Shown here piece by piece: positions 24,170 through 30,848 of a DNA stretch of 30,848 bases. The notes under the pieces were generated by a model. It worked only from the letters and a program-made list of their open reading frames with translations. It did not search any database and was not told the origin of the DNA. The stretch is from Fructobacillus cardui. Its GTDB lineage: Bacteria; Bacillota; Bacilli; Lactobacillales; Lactobacillaceae. The stretch lies in assembly GCF_023218935.1 (NCBI RefSeq), contig NZ_JAJIAL010000012.1. The stretch is one strand, 5' to 3'. The translations under genes were made by a program, and so were the position numbers. The stretch's first letter is position 1; every line of letters starts with the position of its first letter.

Positions 24170-25262
24170 ACTTATCAAAAAATCAGTTGCAGCATTAAAA
24201 GCCTATCAGGCAGAACAGCCCCTTGCAGCCATTAAAGACCAGTATCAATTGGAAACGTTGGCCCGTTTGTCGGCTAACGAGTCGGTGTATGGTCCAACAC
24301 CAAAAGTTAAAGAGGCGTTAGCGGCGGTGACCTTTGACCGGTTGAACTATTATCCAGATGGTTCCGCGCAAAAATTGCGCCAGGCGGTGGCTCAATTAAA
24401 CCAAGTCGATCCCAAAATGTTGGTTTTTGGTGTGGGTGCCGATGAATTGATTCAATTGTTAACTCGACTAGCGCTAGAACCGGGACAAAACATCATTGTC
24501 CCTGCACCAACTTTTGGTGAATATACCATTCATGCCCAAATTGAGCAGGCAGAAACGAAGTCGGTTGCCATTGATGCCAGCACTGGTCATGTGGACTTTG
24601 AGGGCATTTTGGCTGCAGTGGATGACCAGACATCGATGGTTTGGTTGGCGAATCCCAACAATCCGACAGGCGTTTTGGAATCTGCTGCAGACATTCAAGG
24701 ACTCTTGCAGCAATTACCAGAGTCCGTTTATTTAGTCGTTGATGAGGCCTACATCGATTTTGCCGATACAAGCGACAATACCGTCGTGCCACTTTTGGCT
24801 GATTATCCAAATCTGATTATCTTACGTACCTTATCGAAGGCCTACGGATTGGCCAACCTGCGGATTGGTTACGGCATGATGAACGCAGTATTAGCCCAAA
24901 AGTTGAATGCTGTTCGTTTGCCCTATAATTTGTCTGATTTTCAAATTGAAGCCGGCACCGCTGCTGTTTTGGATCAAGATTACCTGCAAAAGACGGTTGC
25001 CAAGGTTCAGGATGAACGCAACAAGTTTGAAGATTTTTTGCGAGAAAATCAGTTTGAATTTTACCCTTCACAAACAAACTTTTTATGGGTTCAAGTGGGT
25101 GATGCCAAGCGCTATGGACAAGCCCTCTTGAAAGAGGGCTTGCAAATCAGCCAGCGTTTGAGCCCAAGTTGGGTCCGAATTACCCTGGGCCAGCCAGCCG
25201 ATAATGAACGAATGCGACAATTGTTGGTTAAAATTCGAGAAGATTCTACAAGCAACGTTTAA
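24114..25262 (+). CDS. hisC: Histidinol-phosphate aminotransferase
   Basis: A fold-type I PLP enzyme. Motifs: LSANESVYGP, the YYPDGSAQKLR motif, NPNNPTG, VVDEAYIDF (cofactor Asp), and LSKAYGLANLRIGYG with the Schiff-base Lys at residue 242 of this frame. The family usually begins (M)IKKSVAALK, which here falls on ATC at 24174-24176, preceded by GGCGGTGAA. That looks like a GGAGGTGA site and ATG both changed by one base. The first in-frame ATG, 24114, lies 56 bases inside hisE and would add about 20 non-family residues. So the true start is uncertain and expression may be reduced. Last gene of the his operon. Confidence 0.88.
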   Translation: MARGSARSPNYTNDQIGGELIKKSVAALKAYQAEQPLAAIKDQYQLETLARLSANESVYGPTPKVKEALAAVTFDRLNYYPDGSAQKLRQAVAQLNQVDPKMLVFGVGADELIQLLTRLALEPGQNIIVPAPTFGEYTIHAQIEQAETKSVAIDASTGHVDFEGILAAVDDQTSMVWLANPNNPTGVLESAADIQGLLQQLPESVYLVVDEAYIDFADTSDNTVVPLLADYPNLIILRTLSKAYGLANLRIGYGMMNAVLAQKLNAVRLPYNLSDFQIEAGTAAVLDQDYLQKTVAKVQDERNKFEDFLRENQFEFYPSQTNFLWVQVGDAKRYGQALLKEGLQISQRLSPSWVRITLGQPADNERMRQLLVKIREDSTSNV

Positions 25263-25273
25263 GTTCTTCAGAT

Positions 25274-25310
25274 AAAAACACCGCTAACAATATTTGTTAG
25301 CGGTGTTTTT
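25274..25310. terminator. Bidirectional terminator between hisC and the DUF1003 gene
   Basis: AAAAACACCGCTAACA and TGTTAGCGGTGTTTTT are perfect 16-base arms around a 5-base loop, with U-runs in both directions. Confidence 0.95.
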
Positions 25311-25325
25311 GATGTTTAAATGGAC

Positions 25326-26078
25326 TTATAATTTTTCATCTTTTTGCTGTTTGCGAACCTCTGTTAGCTGGTTATTAATCGACGCAAGCATCTCCATTTG
25401 CATTTTTTGAATCTGCATATTATTCGGTTGATCTTGCTGGATGAGGTGGTCAATCTTTGAGTGGAGAATTCTGATTTCTTCTTCGGATTTCAAGTTGACG
25501 TGGTAATCGTTTTTTGATTCCATTCGGTCATAGGTACTTGACCGATTCTGGCTCATCATGATTAGGGGAGCCTGGATGGCAGCAATAATACTCAAGAAGA
25601 GGTTTAAAAGGATGAATGGGAAGGGATCAAAGTGGAGGCCAAAGAGGTGGACGGAATTAATAAAAATCCAGACAATAATGATACCAATAAAAGTAATCAC
25701 AAAGGGCCATGAACCACCAAAGCGGGCAACGGCATCGGCTACTTTTTGACCGAATGTTAAAGTTGTTTCCAATTGTTTTTCAACATCAATCACGCGATAA
25801 CTGTCCTTGGACATTAACCGCGTCATTCGTTCGTTGATTTGCCGATTTTTGTGTGAATCCTCGCTAATCATCTTATCCATTTTTTGTAGCCGGTAACGCA
25901 CAAGGTGTTCACTACAAATAAAGCTATTGTTGGCGACCTTCGGGTAATCTTTTTGAATCAGTGTTGCGATATAGGGATCCAGTTCATGGATAAAATTACC
26001 ATCGATCAAATCGTATTCACGATGATCAACCAGGCACCAGAGTGCATCGTTTGCCTGTACTTTTTCGTTCTTTTTCAT
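25326..26078 (-). CDS. DUF1003 membrane protein
   Basis: 250 residues. The central core has the DUF1003 pattern: ADAVARFGGSWPFVITFIGIIIVWIFIN, DPFPFILLNLFLSIIAAIQAPLIMMSQNR and a following RMESKNDYHVN helix. It has two membrane segments (about 118-140 and 150-172), a cytosolic N-terminus with a HREYD motif, and a C-terminal coiled-coil-like stretch. Function of the family is unknown; it is often called YbhF-like in annotations. AGAGAGG precedes the start. No operon partner; it is convergent with hisC. Confidence 0.8.
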   Translation of the reverse strand: MKKNEKVQANDALWCLVDHREYDLIDGNFIHELDPYIATLIQKDYPKVANNSFICSEHLVRYRLQKMDKMISEDSHKNRQINERMTRLMSKDSYRVIDVEKQLETTLTFGQKVADAVARFGGSWPFVITFIGIIIVWIFINSVHLFGLHFDPFPFILLNLFLSIIAAIQAPLIMMSQNRSSTYDRMESKNDYHVNLKSEEEIRILHSKIDHLIQQDQPNNMQIQKMQMEMLASINNQLTEVRKQQKDEKL

Positions 26079-26256
26079 GATTCAGCCTCTCTAATATGTA
26101 CTAAGTCACTAGGCGATGTCAGAACGTCGCTATTTAATACGCGCTCATTAATATTATCTTAACATAGTAACAATTTGGCAGTTAACACTAAGAACTAATT
26201 TAACAAAATTTAAAAAAACAGAATTTAGCCTTACAAGCAGTTGGTTAGCTTAAAAA

Positions 26257-26265
26257 TGCTATAAT
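26257..26265 (+). promoter_or_regulatory. Extended -10 promoter of the GT-C-like gene
   Basis: TGCTATAAT is a perfect extended -10, without a well-placed -35. The leader contains a CGC-T5/A5-GGCG hairpin at about 26281-26296. Confidence 0.5.
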
Positions 26266-26314
26266 CTAGTTAAGAACTCCGCTTTTTAAAAAGGCGAGAA
26301 TTTGAGGGGAATTG

Positions 26315-28342
26315 ATGTTTATTAAGCGTAGCTTTCAAATTGCTTTTTCTGCTTTTATCGTATTGTTACTGTTAAATCAGGCATTAAACCAGCCCCTTGA
26401 AAATCTGATTGCTATTTTGCTGTTGATTCCAGCTTTGATGGCCGGCTATTCCGCGATTACGCGTCTTGATTTTGTTAAAAAACCGGCATTTTTGCTGACC
26501 GTCACGGTTATTTGTACCGGACTCAACCTCTTATTATTGCTTTACGTTGCCCTTCATTTTCAGATTAATGATGTTTCAGATCCATTGAACGTTCAAATTA
26601 AGGCAATCGAACTCTTACATGGCAATCAGAATTGGCATAGCAATTTTGACGGGGGTCAGGAATACTTTTATGTTTATCCCAACCTCGTTTTCTATACTGT
26701 TTTAATTAGTAAGGTCATGGCCTTCGCCAAGTCAGTTGGTCTTTCCATTCGATTGGCATTGCGGCTGATGAACTTTTTCTTGTTAGCCATGGTGACAATT
26801 TTCACCTTGCTAACGAGCTGGCGCTTAAGTAAAAATATCCGAGCGATTGCCTTGACGGCTGTCATCTTACTTTTTTACCCAGTGATGTATCTTTACCCCA
26901 ATATGGTGACCTATACCGATACTTGGGCGGTTGCTTGTACCACGGTTGTCTTTTATTTAGTGGCCGTCGTTCTCACAAGTCAACAACGAGTGGTATTGGT
27001 GGGGGCCAATCTGGCCATGATCCCCGTGTATGGTTTGCTGTACGCCATTAAGCCAAATATGGTCATCTTACTGCCGGCGGTGGCAGTTCTGATTTTTATG
27101 ACTTTTTTCTTGAAAATGCCCGAAAGGTGGCGGGTGGTGGTGATTACCTTTTCTCTAGCTTTGGGGGTTATCACAGCAACAGTGGCAACAAAGTCGATTG
27201 CCAGCTCAAACGGCTACAGCCAAAGTGCACAGAAGAAAATTGCCTTACCGGCAACTCATTGGGTCAATATGGGATTAAACCCACTTGGGTCGAGTGGCAA
27301 AGGAGCTTATGATTTCGATGATGAAAGCCTTGATATTGAGCGCAAAATCGAAAAGAAAACCTATCTAACTACGGACTCCATCAAAGATCGACTACAAATG
27401 CTTGGTCTTGGTGGTTGGTTCAAATTAGCTTTGGACAAGTCACAGACTTTGCTTGGAACGCCACTCTTTGGCTTTGACCGTTATGCCAGTGGTTATGCTA
27501 AAGCGCCGGGATATTATCTCCACCATCAGATGATGCTAACGATCTTTTTTGCCATCATTGCGACGACCACCGTCTTATTGGCAGGTGGCCAGCTATTAAT
27601 TAAAGTTTGGCAACCTTATGGTGACCAACCAATTACATCAGTCCAAAGAGCCTTTTCCTACCTAGTGGGGATTGCAGCCATCGGTTTGACGATCTTTCAT
27701 ACTTTTATTTGGGAAGTCGAACCACGCTACTTTTTGCCCATGCTCTACCCAATAGTAACCCTAATTGGCATGGTGGGGGGCGTTCAGCGCCTACCCGCAT
27801 TGCAAATTGTCCGATCAAAATTAAACATTAATTGGACAAAACTCCTGGTTCTGTCTGTTACGAGTGTCCTTTTCTTAGGATTGACATTTTCCTCAGCGAA
27901 GAGTATTCCTGGAATTGCTTACGGAAACATGGAATATCCAATTCGCTTAGCCATCCTGCAACCAGTGAAGACGCCAGCAGAATTGCGTTTTTCATTACCA
28001 GTGCCAGAGACGGTTAATGTCTTAAAGGTTGATATCCGGCCCGAACCTGGGCAAAGTGTTTCGCTGAGTACCGGTCAGCAATTGACGCCTAGGAATGGTC
28101 ACTATGTCTTAGAAAAGCGTTTTGTGGACAACCAAAATGTTGAGGTCGTGATTCAGCGAGATGAGACCAAAGCTAGACGACCACTGATTTTGTATCGGCA
28201 ACCGACATTGTATAAGCAGCTTTTTCATGGTTCAAGCGTGACAATCGATGGTAAGCAATATTATCTGCCATACGAAATGGACATCTATGATCGGAAGCCG
28301 TTTGAGCTTCCGGATGTGAATAATCAACCAGTGCTACGGTAA
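26315..28342 (+). CDS. Large GT-C-like polytopic membrane protein
   Basis: 675 residues, about 11-13 membrane helices, with an extracytoplasmic loop after the first helices (NDVSDPLNVQIKAIELLHG...) bearing an acidic motif as in GT-C glycosyltransferases. A conserved-looking EVEPRYFLPMLYP lies in the last transmembrane block. The last ~150 residues form a predicted beta-rich domain ending PYEMDIYDRKPFE. This layout matches GT-C/ArnT-like or TIGR03766-type membrane proteins of Lactobacillales, which use polyprenyl-linked sugars, but the substrate is unknown. GAGGGGA lies just upstream of ATG 26315; a TTG at 26312 is an alternative start. Single-gene unit. Confidence 0.7.
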   Translation: MFIKRSFQIAFSAFIVLLLLNQALNQPLENLIAILLLIPALMAGYSAITRLDFVKKPAFLLTVTVICTGLNLLLLLYVALHFQINDVSDPLNVQIKAIELLHGNQNWHSNFDGGQEYFYVYPNLVFYTVLISKVMAFAKSVGLSIRLALRLMNFFLLAMVTIFTLLTSWRLSKNIRAIALTAVILLFYPVMYLYPNMVTYTDTWAVACTTVVFYLVAVVLTSQQRVVLVGANLAMIPVYGLLYAIKPNMVILLPAVAVLIFMTFFLKMPERWRVVVITFSLALGVITATVATKSIASSNGYSQSAQKKIALPATHWVNMGLNPLGSSGKGAYDFDDESLDIERKIEKKTYLTTDSIKDRLQMLGLGGWFKLALDKSQTLLGTPLFGFDRYASGYAKAPGYYLHHQMMLTIFFAIIATTTVLLAGGQLLIKVWQPYGDQPITSVQRAFSYLVGIAAIGLTIFHTFIWEVEPRYFLPMLYPIVTLIGMVGGVQRLPALQIVRSKLNINWTKLLVLSVTSVLFLGLTFSSAKSIPGIAYGNMEYPIRLAILQPVKTPAELRFSLPVPETVNVLKVDIRPEPGQSVSLSTGQQLTPRNGHYVLEKRFVDNQNVEVVIQRDETKARRPLILYRQPTLYKQLFHGSSVTIDGKQYYLPYEMDIYDRKPFELPDVNNQPVLR

Positions 28343-28360
28343 TTTGCTCGTTGTTAAGCC

Positions 28361-28396
28361 AGCCACTCCCCCAAATTTCAAGGGGAGTGGCTTTTT
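28361..28396 (+). terminator. Terminator of the GT-C-like gene
   Basis: AGCCACTCCCC pairs with GGGGAGTGGCT, followed by T5. Confidence 0.9.
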
Positions 28397-28404
28397 AGCT
28401 GTGT

Positions 28405-28433
28405 TTGACGGTACCAAGCATCCATGCTATCCT
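28405..28433 (+). promoter_or_regulatory. Promoter of the second GNAT gene
   Basis: TTGACG (28405-28410) and TATCCT (28428-28433) at 17 bp, with an extended TGC before the -10. Confidence 0.6.
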
Positions 28434-28469
28434 GATTTTATATAACGTTTTCAAATCAGACTTTTTATT

Positions 28470-28483
28470 ATAAGCTAGCTTAT
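28470..28483. promoter_or_regulatory. Perfect 14-bp palindrome in the GNAT leader
   Basis: ATAAGCTAGCTTAT lies about 30 bp after the predicted transcription start and 28 bp before the start codon. It could be a repressor site; no regulator gene is adjacent. Confidence 0.35.
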
Positions 28484-28510
28484 GATGATAACGAAAATAA
28501 AGGAGGAAAC

Positions 28511-29023
28511 ATGCAATTTATCTCGCTAAATCAGTCCAATCATGATTATTGGCAAATAATCTATCGTGAGGCTTTTCCGCCAAACGAACGAATTGCTTTT
28601 CAAGAGTTAAAGCAAAAAGCTGCCGATAATCATCAAATCAAAATGGCAGTGATTACTGATGACGAACAAAACGTTGGGATTGCCTATTTCGTTGACTTAA
28701 AGGAGAAAGCTTTTGTCCTTTACTTAGCTGTTGATCAATCAATTCGTGGACAGGGGATTGGTGGCAAAACACTATCAGCTTTGAAAGAACGCTATCCAAA
28801 AGGGATTATTTTGGAATCTGAAAGTACGCTGGAGGATGCTGATAACCAGCAGCAACATGAAGCCCGTTATCATTTTTACTTGAAAAATGGCTTTATTGAC
28901 ACTGAAAAAATTGCTCACAATATGGAAAGAGACTTTCATCTTTTGACAAGTAATTTGGATTGTTCCGTAGCCGATTATTTAAGTTCGATGAAAATATTAG
29001 GGCAGGAAACCTCCGTCATTTAA
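28511..29023 (+). CDS. GNAT-family N-acetyltransferase
   Basis: 170 residues. The acetyl-CoA pyrophosphate loop RGQGIGGKT lies near residue 83 after the beta-strand FVLYLAVDQSI. The C-terminal half has HEARYHFYLKNGFIDT, the usual R-x-x-F-Y-x-x-x-G-F motif of the acceptor region. Substrate unknown. AAAGGAGG ribosome site six bases upstream. Monocistronic, with its own promoter and terminator. Unrelated in detail to the RimL-like GNAT at 2084. Confidence 0.85.
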   Translation: MQFISLNQSNHDYWQIIYREAFPPNERIAFQELKQKAADNHQIKMAVITDDEQNVGIAYFVDLKEKAFVLYLAVDQSIRGQGIGGKTLSALKERYPKGIILESESTLEDADNQQQHEARYHFYLKNGFIDTEKIAHNMERDFHLLTSNLDCSVADYLSSMKILGQETSVI

Positions 29024-29046
29024 TTTTAATATTCGTTTGATAATTC

Positions 29047-29082
29047 ACGCTTTTATGCTAAAAACCGGCATAAAAGCGTTTT
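29047..29082 (+). terminator. Terminator of the second GNAT gene
   Basis: ACGCTTTTATGC and GCATAAAAGCGT pair perfectly around a 9-base loop, followed by TTT. Confidence 0.9.
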
Positions 29083-29121
29083 AAATTTATAAATTAATTT
29101 AAATATATGAATTTTTTCTGT

Positions 29122-29150
29122 TTGATTGTTCTAAATAACCATGATATTCT
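29122..29150 (+). promoter_or_regulatory. Promoter of the metal ABC operon
   Basis: TTGATT (29122-29127) and TATTCT (29145-29150) with 17-bp spacing. The predicted transcript begins a few bases before the long hairpin at 29165, leaving a leader of about 215 nt. Confidence 0.5.
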
Positions 29151-29164
29151 AGAAAAGTAGTTGG

Positions 29165-29212
29165 GGATTATCAACTAGCTGTGTCAGCCAAGAAGCAGCC
29201 AGTTGATAGTCC
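29165..29212 (+). repeat. Long hairpin at the 5' end of the ABC transcript
   Basis: A 17-base arm (GGATTATCAAC...) pairs with a complementary arm ending GTTGATAGTCC with one wobble and one mismatch, around a 14-base loop. There is no U-run, so it is not a terminator. No known riboswitch class was recognised; it may stabilise or regulate the transcript. Confidence 0.6.
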
Positions 29213-29233
29213 ATCAATTTCAAAAATTAAAAA

Positions 29234-29246
29234 CGTAAATGTTACG
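29234..29246. promoter_or_regulatory. Zur-box-like palindrome
   Basis: CGTAAATGTTACG has perfect CGTAA/TTACG arms and agrees at most fixed positions with the core of the Gram-positive Zur consensus. It lies downstream of the predicted promoter. This suggests zinc control, but the pairing with Zur is inferred. Confidence 0.35.
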
Positions 29247-29372
29247 ACGCACTACTTCGACTGTAGATTTTAAACGCGCCTTTTTTGCGTGCGAAAAGTT
29301 TAGGCTGAAAACAGAATATTTTAAAATCAATACTCGAATATATGCTAACTAGCATTAGGAGAGCAAAAGATT

Positions 29373-30120
29373 ATGATCAAAGTCCGCGATATGACGGTCG
29401 CCTATGATAGCGCCCCCGTCTTCACGAACCTGTCAATCCAATTTGAACCTGGAAAAATCACCGGAATTATTGGCCCCAACGGTGCCGGCCGCTAAGTCGA
29501 CGATGATTAAAGGGCTTTTAGGGGTGACCAGCAAGCAGTCCGGAACGGCCACTTTGGCAGACCAACCAATTGCAAAGCAACTCAAGCGCATCGCTTACGT
29601 TGAACAACGGGCAGCACTTGATCTGACGTTTCCAATTAACGTCTTGGATACGGTTTTAACTGGGACCTATCCGAACCTCGGTTTGTTTAAAGTGCCTGGG
29701 AAAAAAGAGGAAGAGGCCGCTTTAGCAGCCTTGGCTGATGTTAAGTTAGCTGAATTTAATCACCGACAGATTAGTGAATTATCCGGTGGTCAGCTCCAGC
29801 GCGTTTTTGTCGCCCGAGCAATTGTTCAGGATGCCGATGTCATTATATTAGATGAACCCTTCGTCGGTATCGATATGAAATCAGAAGCTGACATCATGGC
29901 AATTTTGAAAAAATGGCGGGCTGCCGGCAAAACAATCATTGTTGTAAACCATGATTTGAATAAGGTCACAACATACTTTGATGACCTCGTCATTATTAAC
30001 CACGGTGTTGTGGCTCAAGGCCAGACACAGGACGTGTTCACAAAAAAGAATATTACTACTGCCTTTAGTGGCGACCTATCAAATATTCTTTTTGACGAAG
30101 GGGAGGCCACACATGAATAG
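29373..30120 (+). pseudogene. Metal (Zn/Mn/Fe) ABC transporter ATP-binding protein, Walker A disrupted
   Basis: About 248 residues across two frames. The first frame starts MIKVRDMTVAYDS after AGGAGAG and stops at TAA 29493-29495 inside the P-loop (GPNGAG-R-stop). The second frame continues KSTMIKGLLG. Removing four bases (CCGC) between 29489 and 29492 restores GPNGAGKST, so a 4-nt insertion disrupts Walker A. The rest is intact: Q-loop YVEQRAALDLTFP, LSGGQLQRV signature, ILDEPF Walker B, NHD switch His. TVLTGTYPNLGLFKVPGKKE is typical of the metal-chelate ABC family (MntB/ZnuC/SitB). It would energise the adjacent permease. The solute-binding protein is not in the window. Confidence 0.8.
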
Positions 30121-30848
30121 TATTGCGCTTTTTATTGATGGTTTAACGAAGTATAACTTCTTGCAGACGGCACTGATTACTGCCATCCTAGTCGGAATCA
30201 TGTTCGGGATTGTTGGTTCCTTTATTATTTTGCGCGGCATGTCTTTAATGGGTGATGCTATTTCGCATGCGGTTTTACCTGGGGTGGCAGTTGCCTACAT
30301 GCTTGGCATTAACTTTTTGCTGGGGGCTTCAATTTTTGGTTTGTTGGCCGCTATGTTGATTGGTTTTGTGACAATGAAGTCGCAGTTAAAAAATGATACC
30401 GCGATTGGAATTGTTTTCTCTTCCTTTTTCGCGCTTGGTTTTATCCTGATTTCGCGCTTGGTTTTATCCTGATTTCGCGCTTGGTTTTATCCTGATTTCA
30501 ATGGCAGAATCAGCCACTAATTTGCACCATATCCTATTTGGAAATGTTTTGGCTGTTTCTGACCAAGACCTGATTACTACGGCGATTGTGTTAGTGGTAG
30601 TTGTCCTGTTCGTCGTGCTTTTCTACAAGGAATTGTTGATTACGTCCTTTGATAATACCTTTGCCCGAGCTTACGATTTGAAAACGCAGGTCTTGCACTA
30701 CGGCTTGATGCTGATTTTAACGTTAGTAACCGTGACCGCACTGCAAACGGTTGGAATTATTTTGATTGTTGCAATGTTGATTACACCAGCCGCAACAGCT
30801 TACCTATTAACAAATAAAATGTCATCCATGATTATGATTGCAGCAACC
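30113..30848 (+). pseudogene. Metal ABC transporter permease, interrupted by a repeat expansion; 3' end outside the window
   Basis: ABC-3 family membrane protein starting MNSIALFIDGLTKYNF, with GGAGG ten bases upstream and overlapping the ATPase stop. Conserved segments: GSFIILRGMSLMGDAISHAVLPGVA and, in the later frame, GNVLAVSDQDL and LQTVGIIILVAAMLITPAATAYLL, nearly the complete family signature. Three copies of a 23-bp unit (30431-30499) replace one, adding 46 bases and shifting the frame. In the present form the protein ends at a TGA (30473-30475) about 120 residues in. The later frame, from TCA-ATG-GCA at 30498, is open to the end of the window. With one copy (or four) the frame is continuous. 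Confidence 0.8.
30431..30499 (+). repeat. Three exact tandem copies of a 23-bp unit inside the permease gene
   Basis: The unit runs GCGCTTGG...CCTGATTTC and repeats at 30431-30453, 30454-30476 and 30477-30499 with no mismatches. A single copy fits the protein family (FALGFILIS-MAESATN). The repeat length is not a multiple of three, so copy number switches the reading frame. Confidence 0.95.

Noticed and set aside
26085..26180. Possible riboswitch in the DUF1003 leader (minus strand)
   Set aside because: Small hairpins such as GCGA...TCGC occur, but no known class matches and pairing is short.
29404..29500. Non-ATG start for a shorter ABC ATPase
   Set aside because: It lacks a ribosome site and would omit Walker A upstream residues; a frameshift is the better explanation.
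30431..30499. CRISPR-like direct repeats
   Set aside because: The three copies are directly adjacent with no spacers and lie inside a coding frame; it is a tandem duplication.

Overview
The window looks like a low-to-mid GC Gram-positive of the order Lactobacillales, most likely the Leuconostoc/Weissella/Oenococcus side. This is inferred from gene content: a cell-envelope S8 proteinase remnant, a second LepA-type GTPase, catabolic acetolactate synthase with butanediol dehydrogenase, a CopY-controlled copper operon, and a his operon with HisZ and PHP-type HisK behind a T-box. Sigma-A promoters, GGAGG ribosome sites and U-tailed terminators support it. Species cannot be assigned from sequence alone.

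Layout. 1-915: broken C-terminal end of a lactocepin-like proteinase. 1.1-4.6 kb: DMT exporter, GNAT acetyltransferase, then a divergent lepA paralogue behind a leader peptide and a set of competing hairpins. 4.8-10.8 kb: alsS, a divergent TetR/MFS pair with two matching operators (MFS frameshifted), a DUF2798 membrane protein and a butanediol-type dehydrogenase. 10.86-14.1 kb: copper operon (two cop boxes, copY, membrane cupredoxin, soluble cupredoxin, CopA). 14.3-16.8 kb: PadR-MFS-DUF2316 cassette. 16.8-17.8 kb: a small membrane protein and a self-contained 46-residue ORF with its own promoter, strong RBS and terminator. 18.0-25.3 kb: hisK, a His-specific T-box and the his operon (hisZ, hisG/hisD remnants, hisB, H, A, F, I, E, C). 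25.3-29.1 kb: DUF1003 protein, a 675-residue GT-C-like membrane protein and a GNAT. 29.1 kb-end: metal ABC transporter (ATPase and permease).

The most striking overall feature is gene damage. At least a dozen lesions of different kinds occur in 31 kb: in-frame stops (S8 proteinase, hisZ, hisD, hisB, probably the 16.8-kb membrane gene), 1-nt indels (lepA2, MFS, hisD), a 4-nt insertion in an ABC Walker A, a kilobase-scale hisG-hisD deletion, doubtful start codons (copY, hisC), and a 23-bp unit present three times that frameshifts the metal permease. Intact genes lie between them. Either the lineage is undergoing rapid decay or hypermutation, or part of this is sequence error; the variety of lesion types argues against a single error mode.

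Functionally, alsS plus the dehydrogenase suggest an acetoin/butanediol branch of pyruvate metabolism. The copper operon reads as a complete sensing and efflux unit with cupredoxins where CopZ would be expected. Histidine synthesis is predicted to be non-functional because HisG and half of HisD are gone, although the T-box and the hisH-A-F-I-E block look intact. The best candidates for something undescribed are the ErmC-like attenuator in front of lepA2, the 46-residue gene at 17540, the cytosolic cupredoxin in the cop operon, and the possibly phase-variable 23-bp repeat in the metal permease.
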